The notes under the pieces: model-generated | Databases searched by the model: none | What the model was told of the DNA's origin: nothing | What the model saw: only the letters and a program-made list of their open reading frames with translations | Made by a program: the position numbers and the translations under genes | Part shown: positions 24,569 to 31,865 of the stretch, one piece after another | How the letters are laid out: each line of letters begins with the position of its first letter | How positions within the stretch are numbered: the stretch's first letter is position 1 | Assembly (NCBI GenBank): GCA_945893075.1 | Contig: CAMDDX010000008.1 | Coordinates: 1 to 53,315 of the forward strand | Origin: Planctomyces sp. SH-PL62 | GTDB lineage: Bacteria > Planctomycetota > Planctomycetia > Planctomycetales > Planctomycetaceae | Direction of reading: 5' to 3' | DNA: 53,315 nt

Positions 24569-24769
24569 TCGTTCTGGGAAAGGTGCATATCGGTCGACAT
24601 CACGGAGGAACTCACCACGGGTGAGACAAAGGTGGCCGGAACCGAAACAGCGTTAATCGCACAGAAACAGTTCCGAACACGCTTCGGTTTTCGCGTTTGA
24701 AGTTGTTCGCATATCGAGCGGCAATACACTTCAGCCACGTTCCGAATCCCATTCTGCGAGAGGCGACTC
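24569..24769. other. Spacer without recognised features
   Basis: About 200 bases between the PIN toxin and the DUF5678-like gene. No open frame, hairpin family or strong promoter stands out, apart from a likely promoter region before 24770. Confidence 0.4.
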
Positions 24770-24976
24770 ATGCGATCTCAAACAAAGCCGTCACCGAGAG
24801 TCCCTAAGAAATACGGCGGGCTCTGGATTGCCTGGAATCATGCTCGGACGAAGATCATTGCGAGCGGGATCACGCTGCCGGAAACGATCGCCGCCGCTGA
24901 AGCGGCTGGCGAAGTGCAGGCGTACTTCACGAAAGCTCCGCACGCCACGTCTCGATTTGTCGGTGTCACGCGATGA
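24770..24976 (+). CDS. Small DUF5678-like protein
   Basis: A 68-residue protein with 'VPKKYGGLWIAWNHARTKII' core (about 11-30), 'GITLPETIAAAEAAGE' helix and C-terminal 'FVGVTR'. This W-W/KII pattern matches the DUF5678 family, small proteins of unknown function. GAGAGG precedes the ATG. Its TGA overlaps the ATG of the next gene (ATGA, 24973-24976), showing translational coupling with a retropepsin-like protein. Confidence 0.65.
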   Translation: MRSQTKPSPRVPKKYGGLWIAWNHARTKIIASGITLPETIAAAEAAGEVQAYFTKAPHATSRFVGVTR

Positions 24977-25437
24977 GATTTGCCTACGAAAGTTACGACA
25001 TCCCCAAGTCACCGTTGGACGGTTCCACGGAAATCTATCGGCCGGAAATTCCCATCCGCCTGCTTGGTGCGCGAGGCGAATTCTTTTCGCTGGCTTTGGT
25101 GGATACCGGCGCGGACAGCGTGGTGATCGGAGCGACGATTGCCGAACGAATTGGAGTCAAACTCAATCCGAAGAAACGGTGGCTCCTGCATGGCTTCTCT
25201 GGTGAGCCCGTCGAGGCGGCGTTGGGGCACGTCGAAATTGAACTCGCCAGCCGTACCGAGTCGATCTGTTGGAGCCTGCCGGTTGCAGTTGTCACCTATC
25301 CCGAACTCACCAGCGAAGAAATCGTGGTGCTGGGCCAGACGAGATTCCTGGAGTACTTCAACGTTCGGCTCTTCGGCAACGAACACGTTGTGGACTTGAA
25401 GCCCAATGCGAGCTTTCCCAAGAAGCGTGGTCGTTGA
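24973..25437 (+). CDS. Retropepsin-like aspartic protease domain protein, coupled to a DUF5678-like gene
   Basis: A 154-residue protein. 'ALVDTGADSVVIG' (about 41-53) is the catalytic D-T-G-A signature, followed by a beta-rich stretch ('LLHGFSGEPVEAALGHVEIEL') and 'IVVLGQTRFLEYFNVRLFG' (about 117-135) as the second hydrophobic element. One aspartate means an active enzyme would be a homodimer. Start and stop overlap the preceding DUF5678-like gene by four bases, a tight pairing like that of toxin-antitoxin genes. The target is unknown. Confidence 0.75.
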   Translation: MRFAYESYDIPKSPLDGSTEIYRPEIPIRLLGARGEFFSLALVDTGADSVVIGATIAERIGVKLNPKKRWLLHGFSGEPVEAALGHVEIELASRTESICWSLPVAVVTYPELTSEEIVVLGQTRFLEYFNVRLFGNEHVVDLKPNASFPKKRGR

Positions 25438-25537
25438 ATTCGGGCACACTTCAGGAACGCTGTTCTTATTCGTCCAATCCAATCAAAGAGATGTGGCCGC
25501 TGTGTCCCCTTTTCCTTCCTATTAAGAACTCAGAACG

Positions 25538-26431
25538 ATGGACCGCCGAATTCTCGGACGCACGGGGCTGGCTGTCACACAACTCGGTTATGGCAGCATG
25601 GGGTTGCGTGGGCCGCGGACTTGGGGTGTCCGTGTGGTGAGCGACCACGATGCCGAGCGGTTTCTCAATGCCGTGCTGGATGCGGGCATCAATTTCATTG
25701 ACACGTCGCCCGATTATGGGGCCAGCGAAGAACGGATCGGTCGCTTCATCGGGTCGCGCCGCAGTGAGTTTTATCTCGCCACCAAATGCGGGTGTGTTTA
25801 CACGCAACGGGAGGACCATCTGGAACTCGATCACGTCTGGAAGCCCGATGTCATTCGGCGAAATCTGGAAACGAGCCTCCAGCGTCTGCGCACGGACTCT
25901 GTGGATCTTCTGCAATTCCACGGGGGTGATGCCGAAACGCTGCAACGCGAAGGACTGATTGATGTGATGACCAGTCTTCGGGATCAGGGCTTGGTCCGGT
26001 TCATCGGCGTCTCCAGTTCTCTGCCGAGTCTCTCGGCCTTGATCGACCTGGGTGTGTTCGACACGTTTCAGATTCCGTATTCCTGTCTGGCACCGCAGCA
26101 TCACGACCTCATCTGTCGAGCCGCCGAGTCAGGTGCTGGCATCATTCTGCGAGGCGGGATCGCTCAAGGTGGCCCGGATGCGGAAATTCAGCGACCGGCG
26201 CTCGAGGAAATCTGGGACAAAGCCCAGCTCGACGAACTGCGTCCAGACGACATGACTCGCGCGGAACTCATCCTGCGGTACACGCTCTCGCATCTGCACT
26301 GCCAGACGACGATCATCGGCACCTGCAACCTCGCTCATCTGGCCGAGAACATGGCGGCGGCCCGCCGTGGGCCATTGCCACCGGAACTTGTTTCGAAAAT
26401 CACCGCACGAGTTGCCAAGAGTTTTGGCTAA
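25538..26431 (+). CDS. Aldo/keto reductase
   Basis: NAD(P)H-dependent oxidoreductase with TIM-barrel fold, cytoplasmic. 297 residues. The catalytic tetrad can be placed: D and Y in 'INFIDTSPDYGASEERIG' (about 48-65), K in 'LATKCG' (~84) and H in 'LLQFHGG' (~129). Cofactor-binding regions 'FIGVSSS' and 'TTIIGTCNLAHL' (about 263-274) are also present. It starts with the usual 'RRILGRTGLAVTQLGYGSMGL' pattern split across residues 3-23. The substrate cannot be inferred. It is a single gene. Confidence 0.93.
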   Translation: MDRRILGRTGLAVTQLGYGSMGLRGPRTWGVRVVSDHDAERFLNAVLDAGINFIDTSPDYGASEERIGRFIGSRRSEFYLATKCGCVYTQREDHLELDHVWKPDVIRRNLETSLQRLRTDSVDLLQFHGGDAETLQREGLIDVMTSLRDQGLVRFIGVSSSLPSLSALIDLGVFDTFQIPYSCLAPQHHDLICRAAESGAGIILRGGIAQGGPDAEIQRPALEEIWDKAQLDELRPDDMTRAELILRYTLSHLHCQTTIIGTCNLAHLAENMAAARRGPLPPELVSKITARVAKSFG

Positions 26432-26526
26432 ATTCACTCGCTGGTGCGTCGTGCTCGTTTTGGAAAAACAGTTCGCGAGCCTGAACAACCTGCAGCGGAG
26501 CGTTCGTGACCGGCTGCTGCGGATGA

Positions 26527-26613
26527 GCGGGTGAGCGAATTTCAGAATTTGCCGAAGGAGGCTTGGAAAGTGGAAGAGTCGATGACCGCAAGTTCTGAAA
26601 TTCGCACACCCGC
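26527..26613. repeat. Inverted repeat overlapping the PSD1 start codon
   Basis: Arms GCGGGTGAGCGAATTTCAG... (26527-26552) and the reverse ...CTGAAATTCGCACACCCGC (26588-26613) match at about 24 of 26 positions. Codons 3-11 of the PSD1 protein lie in the right arm. It resembles the element at 15837-15936 in outer arm sequence. Confidence 0.75.
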
Positions 26614-29413
26614 CCCGAAATGCTTTTGGCTTATCGCGGTCACGCTCATTTCTCTGAGTGGCGCACCAGGCACACTTGCTGCTGACGGCCCGGTTGATTT
26701 CGCGAAGCACATCCAGCCGTTGCTGGCCAAGAAGTGTGTTTCGTGTCATGGGCCGGAGAAACAGAAGGCGGGGTTGCGGCTGGATCGGAAGGGGGCGGTC
26801 CTCAAAGGGGGCGATGACTTGGGGCCTGCGATCGTGCCGGGGAAGAGTCGCGAGAGTCCGCTGTTTCGCGTCGTGGCCGGGTTGGAAGAAGGACTCGAAA
26901 TGCCGGCAGAAGGAGAGAAGCTGACGGCGGCGGAGATTGAGTTGCTCAAGCGCTGGATCGACGGCGGGGCGGAATGGCCGGACGACGGAAGCGAAAAGGA
27001 AGACGTCACGAAGTCGCATTGGGCGTTTCGGCCGCTGGTGAGGCCGATGCTTCCGAAGTCTCAAATCACAAATCTCAAATCTCATAATTCAATCGACGTT
27101 TTCATCGCCACGCGGTTGGAACGCGACGGCCTCACACCATCTCCAGAAGCCGACCGCACAACGCTGATTCGGCGACTCAAGTTTGATTTACTCGGATTGC
27201 CGCCGTCGCCGGAGGAGGTCGAGGAGTTCGTGGCCGATACTGAGCCGGATGCCTACGAGAGACTTGTTGATCGCTACCTCGCGTCGCCGCACTTGGGCGA
27301 GCGGTGGGCGCGGCATTGGCTCGACGTGGTGCGGTTCGCGGAGAGTCATGGCTTTGAGATGAATCAGCCTCGGCCGAATGCGTGGCCGTATCGCGACTAT
27401 GTCATCCGCAGTTTCAACGAGGACAAGCCCTACGACCAATTCGTCTTCGAGCAACTCGCCGGCGACACGATTGGCGCGGATGAGGCGACCGGTTTCCTGG
27501 TCGGTGGCTCATGGGATCAAGTCAAAAGTCCCGACCTCGGCCTGACTTTGCAGCAGCGCGCCGACGAACTGCACGATATGGTCAGCACCACCGGCAGCGT
27601 ATTCCTTGGCCTGACGGTCGGGTGTGCTCGGTGCCACAACCACAAGTTCGATCCGATTTCGCAGCTCGATTACTACGGCATGAAGGCGTGCTTCGCCGGA
27701 GTGCAACACGGCGACCGACCGTTGCGCGCGGCCGAAGCGAACCGCAGTCAGCCTGGAAAGGCTGACCTACAAACTATTCGCGAACAACTTGCCGCGATTG
27801 AAGCCGAAATCCTGCGGCTCGACCCACTGGCGAACCGGAACGGAGCGATCTTCGTTGAACGTTTCGCACCGACGAAAGCCCGCTTCGTGCGGATGACGAT
27901 CCACGCGACGAACTCGGCCGAGCCGTGCATCGACGAGTTGGAAATCTTCACGATCGGAGCGAAGCCGGAAAACGTCGCCCTCGCCTCGCGCGGCACGAAG
28001 GTCAAGGCATCGAGTAGCCTGCCGGGGTTCGCGATTCACAAACTGGATCACGTCAACGATGGCCGCTATGGCAATAGTTTCAGTTGGATCTCCAACGAGC
28101 CGGGCCGCGGCTGGGTGGAACTGGAGTTGCCGCAGGACTTCGAGATCGACCGCATCGTCTGGAGCCGCGACCGAGATCCGGCTCAGTACAAAGACCGCAC
28201 CGCGACGAAATACGTCTTTGAAGTGTCACTCGACCGCGCGACTTGGCAGATCGTCGCTGGTTCGGCGGATCGTGTGCCGATGACCAACAAGACGAATGAG
28301 TCGAACGAGACTCGCAAGGTCACTGTGCTGTCGCCGGAGAACAAAGCCCGCGTCGAGCAACTCACCGCCCAGCGCACGGTATTGCAAAAGACGCTGACTG
28401 AATTGAGTGCCGTGCCGATGGCCTACTCTGGCAAGCTGATGCCGCCCGAAGAAACGTTCCGACTGCATCGTGGCGACCCGCTGCAAAAGCGCGAGTTGGT
28501 TGCCCCGGCTGGCTTGGCGTCGTTTGGTTCAGCTTGGCAGTTGGATTCCACTGCGGCTGAAGCTTCGCGCCGCGTGCAACTCGCGAAGTGGATCAACGAT
28601 CCTGCGAACCCGCTGACCGCGCGAGTCATTGTCAATCGCCTCTGGCATTACCACTTTGGCACGGGACTCGTCGAAACCCCCAGCGACTTCGGCCTCAACG
28701 GCGGCAAGCCGACGCATCCGGAGTTGCTCGATTGGTTAGCCAGTGAGATTTTCCATCTGAAATCTTCGGAGACTTCACTCAAGCGTCTTCACCGACTGAT
28801 CGTCCTCTCCGCGACGTATCGGCAAGCCAGCACTCCGCGCGACGACGGCCTGGCCGTTGATGCGGGTTCGCGGCTGTTGTGGCGGTTCCCGCCGAAACGA
28901 TTGGAGGCGGAAGTGCTTCGCGATGCGATTCTCGCGACGAGCGGGCAACTCGATCGTCGCATGAACGGGACGGGATTCGATCTCTTCGAGGCAAACGCGA
29001 ACTACGTCCGCGTATTCAACTCGAAGCAGCAGTTTGTTCCGGAGACGGACTTCCGACGCATGGTTTACGCACACAAGCATCGGATGCAACTCGACGACAC
29101 GTTCGGCACGTTTGATTGCCCGGACGGCGGACAAGTCGCTCCGAAGCGGAACTCATCGAACACTCCTTTGCAGGCGCTGAATCTGCTCAACAGTCGCTTC
29201 TTGGTTCAGCAAGCCGACCTGTTCGCGGCGCGAATTCGCGCGACGTCTGCTGCCGAGCCGAATTCGCAGGTGTCGGCGGCCATTCAATTGGCCTTCGGCC
29301 GCTCGCCGACCCCGGACGAAACTGCAGCCGCCGCCGCGTTACTGCGAGAACACGGGTTGCCAGCTCTCTGCCGCGCGTTGTTGAACGCCAACGAATTCTT
29401 GTTCGTGCGGTAA
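26582..29413 (+). CDS. PSD1-type protein: cytochrome c, DUF1549 and DUF1553
   Basis: A 943-residue exported protein typical of planctomycetes. A leader with hydrophobic stretch (FWLIAVTLISLSG) is followed by a c-type cytochrome motif 'CVSCHG' (about residue 55), DUF1549 (about 170-380, with 'WARHWLDVVRFAESHG' and 'GCARCHNHKFDP', a second CxxCH heme motif), a discoidin-like region (about 425-560) and DUF1553 (about 650-930, 'RVIVNRLWHYHFGTGLV' and 'SSNTPLQALNLLNS'). It is thought to act in extracellular polymer breakdown with DUF1501 partners. ATG at 26582 (GGAAGAG upstream) is preferred over 26531; both lie in a palindromic repeat. Two short repeat-like insertions (27059-27086, 27747-27770) are in frame. 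Confidence 0.92.
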   Translation: MTASSEIRTPAPKCFWLIAVTLISLSGAPGTLAADGPVDFAKHIQPLLAKKCVSCHGPEKQKAGLRLDRKGAVLKGGDDLGPAIVPGKSRESPLFRVVAGLEEGLEMPAEGEKLTAAEIELLKRWIDGGAEWPDDGSEKEDVTKSHWAFRPLVRPMLPKSQITNLKSHNSIDVFIATRLERDGLTPSPEADRTTLIRRLKFDLLGLPPSPEEVEEFVADTEPDAYERLVDRYLASPHLGERWARHWLDVVRFAESHGFEMNQPRPNAWPYRDYVIRSFNEDKPYDQFVFEQLAGDTIGADEATGFLVGGSWDQVKSPDLGLTLQQRADELHDMVSTTGSVFLGLTVGCARCHNHKFDPISQLDYYGMKACFAGVQHGDRPLRAAEANRSQPGKADLQTIREQLAAIEAEILRLDPLANRNGAIFVERFAPTKARFVRMTIHATNSAEPCIDELEIFTIGAKPENVALASRGTKVKASSSLPGFAIHKLDHVNDGRYGNSFSWISNEPGRGWVELELPQDFEIDRIVWSRDRDPAQYKDRTATKYVFEVSLDRATWQIVAGSADRVPMTNKTNESNETRKVTVLSPENKARVEQLTAQRTVLQKTLTELSAVPMAYSGKLMPPEETFRLHRGDPLQKRELVAPAGLASFGSAWQLDSTAAEASRRVQLAKWINDPANPLTARVIVNRLWHYHFGTGLVETPSDFGLNGGKPTHPELLDWLASEIFHLKSSETSLKRLHRLIVLSATYRQASTPRDDGLAVDAGSRLLWRFPPKRLEAEVLRDAILATSGQLDRRMNGTGFDLFEANANYVRVFNSKQQFVPETDFRRMVYAHKHRMQLDDTFGTFDCPDGGQVAPKRNSSNTPLQALNLLNSRFLVQQADLFAARIRATSAAEPNSQVSAAIQLAFGRSPTPDETAAAAALLREHGLPALCRALLNANEFLFVR
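27059..27086. repeat. AT-rich TCTCAAATC repeat inside the PSD1 gene
   Basis: Three TCTCAAATC-like units in tandem encode about nine residues (SQITNLKSH) between the DUF1549 lead-in and 'IDVFIATRLE'. The same motif on the other strand is at 11029-11050, next to the sigma factor start. Its low-complexity character contrasts with the GC-rich gene. Confidence 0.55.
27747..27770 (-). repeat. Single REP-like hairpin inside the PSD1 gene
   Basis: On the minus strand: GTAG followed by GTCAGCC-TTTCCA-GGCTGAC. It is 24 bp (8 codons), read in frame in the PSD1 gene as part of 'NRSQPGKADLQ'. It is a solo unit, without the inverted partner. Confidence 0.7.
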
Positions 29414-29670
29414 TGGTGAGCCTCGACTCCGATGCGACGGATCTCAGTCAAGGCTGACTGAACGCCGTCAACGAAAGGGTTCCGGGGATAAGTCAATGAG
29501 AATGTCTTTCGAAGTGCAATGAACACCTCATCGGCAGCAGGACAATTAAGCTGTTCCATCAAGCTTTTCTGAGGTTCAGAGTCTGGGACATAGACGCGAT
29601 CTTCGCCAATGTGGGCGACGGTGTCGGCAAAAAGAATTGAGAATCTCTTAGTCTTTCTTTTTCGTCCCAT
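29284..29670 (-). CDS. Doubtful small ORF overlapping the PSD1 3' end
   Basis: A 128-codon frame (MGRKRKTKRFSILF...) whose last 43 codons overlap the PSD1 coding end in antisense. The part outside the overlap (about residues 1-85) has normal composition and could be a small gene or a remnant in which the original stop was lost. There is no clear ribosome binding site and no recognised family. Otherwise the 300-base gap between PSD1 and the LarA-like gene holds nothing recognisable. Confidence 0.3.
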   Translation of the reverse strand: MGRKRKTKRFSILFADTVAHIGEDRVYVPDSEPQKSLMEQLNCPAADEVFIALRKTFSLTYPRNPFVDGVQSALTEIRRIGVEAHHYRTNKNSLAFNNARQRAGNPCSRSNAAAAAVSSGVGERPKAN

Positions 29671-29711
29671 TGCCACACTCCAGTCCGTTCGTATCGAGAG
29701 CCGGAGCCAGT

Positions 29712-30974
29712 TTATTTGAGGCGATACAGGTACTCGCCCGCCTTGCGGACCAGCAGCACGCCTTCGGATTCTCGATTCGCGAAGGATTCGACATCAATCG
29801 TGGCGGGGTCGCGGTAGCCGAGGTTGATTTGCTCGCAGACGGCGGCGGGGATTTGTGAGGCGAGGGTGACTCGGACTCGTGGTTGCTCGAGGCCGTTGTC
29901 GAACGTGCCGGTGCCGCGGACGTGGGTGCTGTGGGCGAGGACTCCCCACGGGTAGTCTTTGAAGCGGTCCCATTGCTTCGTGAAGTAGTCGCGCACGTGA
30001 TAGCCGATCTCGGCGATCAGCTTGCCGTGTGTCACCGAGATCTCGTGCAGGTGCGGGGCGAAGATGATCAGTTCGCCGCCGTCGGCCACGACCGGCTCGA
30101 GCTTGTACATGCACTTGCCGGCGACCCACAGCTCGTCGTACATCGGCGGAGCACAGCTCAGTACCGTGTGGAATGAGCGGTCCATCCATTTGATGTGGAC
30201 TTGGCTCGACAGGTCGGCGGCGGACTCCCACGCGGACTCCGGAGTACCGTAGAACAAGCCGTGCAAGTTGCCGTCGCTGGCGACGATGAACGTGATCGCT
30301 CGGCGAGTGTTCGGAATCAACGTGGCGGCGCGATCGACGACGGCTCGGACGGGCGTCCCCTTCACGCCGATGATGCCGACGTTCGTGATGATCGCTCCCA
30401 GCCAGTGAAAGAAGTTGAGCAACTCCGGGCCGGAGATGCCGGGGAAGTAATACTTGTTGCCGCCGCTGAACCCGACCACCTCATGCGGAAACACCGGGCC
30501 GAGCACCAGCAGCGTGTCGTAATCGGCGATCCGCGAATTGATCGTCACCGGTACGTCGAGCGACATGCGGCCTTCGGTGATTGCTTCGGTATCGGCTTTT
30601 GTGAGCGAGCCGATCGTCGTCAGTCGTGCGGGGTTGTTCCATTCGTGGTTGAAGAGGCGGACGTTGGCGTACTTGCCTCTGGCCTCGCTTGCGCTTCGGG
30701 TTAGTGGGCCGGGGGCTCGATCGGAGTCGCTCATGCCGAGCATTTTGGCGATCGCTGCCTCGGGCATCGGCGGATGGGTGCCGAGTGCAACCAGCACGTC
30801 AACTTGCTTCGCGGCCGAGCCGATTTGGTCATGCAAGGCGCTGAACAGCAGCGGTAGCGGCGCGGTGCGAGTCGAATCGGGCACGATGACCAGCACTCGC
30901 TGGCCAGCAAAGACATTGGAAGGGACTTCGCGAGCGAACCACTCGCGGACTTCGGCATCGGTCAAGATCTTCAT
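29712..30974 (-). CDS. LarA-like (DUF2088) protein
   Basis: A 420-residue protein of the nickel-pincer lactate racemase (LarA/DUF2088) superfamily. The N-terminal domain has 'VLVIVPDSTRTAPLPLL' (about 27-43) and 'LVALGTHPPMPEAAI' (about 61-75, the GTH-P motif that binds substrate and cofactor); the middle has 'FPHEVVGFSGGNKYYFPGISG' split elements (about 170-190) with the conserved GGxK region. The pincer cofactor lysine is probably that K. LarA itself racemises lactate; relatives act on other 2-hydroxyacids, and no larBCE genes are visible here. About 12 residues (87-98, PGPLTRSASEAR) look foreign: they are coded by a fragment of the CACTAACCCGA repeat. Start at 30974 (MKILTDAEV). Confidence 0.82.
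   Translation of the reverse strand: MKILTDAEVREWFAREVPSNVFAGQRVLVIVPDSTRTAPLPLLFSALHDQIGSAAKQVDVLVALGTHPPMPEAAIAKMLGMSDSDRAPGPLTRSASEARGKYANVRLFNHEWNNPARLTTIGSLTKADTEAITEGRMSLDVPVTINSRIADYDTLLVLGPVFPHEVVGFSGGNKYYFPGISGPELLNFFHWLGAIITNVGIIGVKGTPVRAVVDRAATLIPNTRRAITFIVASDGNLHGLFYGTPESAWESAADLSSQVHIKWMDRSFHTVLSCAPPMYDELWVAGKCMYKLEPVVADGGELIIFAPHLHEISVTHGKLIAEIGYHVRDYFTKQWDRFKDYPWGVLAHSTHVRGTGTFDNGLEQPRVRVTLASQIPAAVCEQINLGYRDPATIDVESFANRESEGVLLVRKAGEYLYRLK
30678..30716. repeat. Fragment of the CACTAACCCGA repeat inside the LarA-like gene
   Basis: CCTCGCTTGCGCTTCGGGTT followed by AGTG matches, with about one mismatch, one arm of the element at 45307-45409. It is read in frame, adding about 12-13 residues between 'MSDSDR' and 'GKYANVRLFNHEW'. 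Confidence 0.75.
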
Positions 30975-31072
30975 GAGTCTTCCATCTCTGATGACTGGAG
31001 CTGTATTCGGCCGGAGTGAACTTCGTTTGTTCGGTCTTTGCAAGCGAGGTCGAGTGGCTCATGATGCTCGCC

Positions 31073-31315
31073 ATGCCAACCGTCCTGCGACAGAATGGTT
31101 TTGCGGTAATGATCCCCGTGGGAGATCATCCGCCGCCTCATGTGCATGTCGTCAAAGGAGATCATGTCTTGATTGTCAATCTTGGTGACGGCGATCACGA
31201 GCCATCGATTCGCGACAATGAAGGGATGAACGCATCCGAAAAATCCAAGGCATTTCGGATCGTCTTAGATCATCGTGACAGATTGTTGGCTCAATGGAGG
31301 AAGTTTCATGGCTAA
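31073..31315 (+). CDS. DUF4160 family protein
   Basis: An 80-residue protein: 'MPTVLRQNGFAVMIPVGDHPPPHVHVV' (family hallmark, with PPPHVHV) and a C-terminal helix 'FRIVLDHRDRLLAQWRKFHG'. I chose the ATG at 31073 because the family almost always starts MPT; ATGs at 31061 and 31064 are alternatives. It overlaps the following DUF2442 gene by eight bases. DUF4160/DUF2442 pairs recur in many genomes and have been suggested as toxin-antitoxin-like modules; function is unproven. Confidence 0.8.
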   Translation: MPTVLRQNGFAVMIPVGDHPPPHVHVVKGDHVLIVNLGDGDHEPSIRDNEGMNASEKSKAFRIVLDHRDRLLAQWRKFHG

Positions 31316-31841
31316 GTCAGACCGGGTCGTTCGGATGGGCAAGTTTACGTACACAAGGTCTGAACTTGATCAGATGTTTGAGGAGGCTGATCGTCGTGGT
31401 CGTGAGCGATTAGAACGTGAACCGCTTGCCGTCAAAGTGGAGTACGACACGGCCTCGCGTCAGATCGCCATCACTCTTAACAACGGATCGCGCTACTCAT
31501 TTCCGGCCGACATTGCTCAAGGATTGGCGACGGCCACCGACAAGCAGAGAGCCAAGGTCAACATACTCGGCATGGGAACGTTGCTTGAGTGGCCGAAGAT
31601 CGACATGCACTTCACCACCCTGGGGTTGCTTGAGGGCCGATTTGGAACACGCAGATGGATGGACGAATTGCGGCGGAATGGAAAACTCCCGCCTCCGCCG
31701 TCGGCGAAAGTCGTTAAGTCGAAACGGAAGCCGGCGGCGAAACGAACAGTCCCTGCGGTTCGTAAAATGCCCGCGTCTAAAAAGTCGGCCGTGAAATCGG
31801 TTCGACCGAGTGCATCGCGCGTTGCTGCTGCTGGCCATTAG
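31308..31841 (+). CDS. DUF2442 family protein with basic tail
   Basis: A 177-residue protein. The DUF2442 domain covers about residues 40-110: 'AVKVEYDTASRQIAITLNNG' (split), 'YSFPADIAQGL' and 'LLEWPKIDMHFTTLGLLEG'. After residue 120 comes a lysine/arginine/proline/alanine-rich tail (KSKRKPAAKRTVPAVRK...) that is likely to bind nucleic acid. The start codon (ATG 31308) lies within the end of the DUF4160 gene, so the two are translationally coupled. It may act as the partner or antitoxin of DUF4160. Confidence 0.8.
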   Translation: MAKSDRVVRMGKFTYTRSELDQMFEEADRRGRERLEREPLAVKVEYDTASRQIAITLNNGSRYSFPADIAQGLATATDKQRAKVNILGMGTLLEWPKIDMHFTTLGLLEGRFGTRRWMDELRRNGKLPPPPSAKVVKSKRKPAAKRTVPAVRKMPASKKSAVKSVRPSASRVAAAGH

Positions 31842-31865
31842 GCCGAACTGATCAAGGAAGACATC

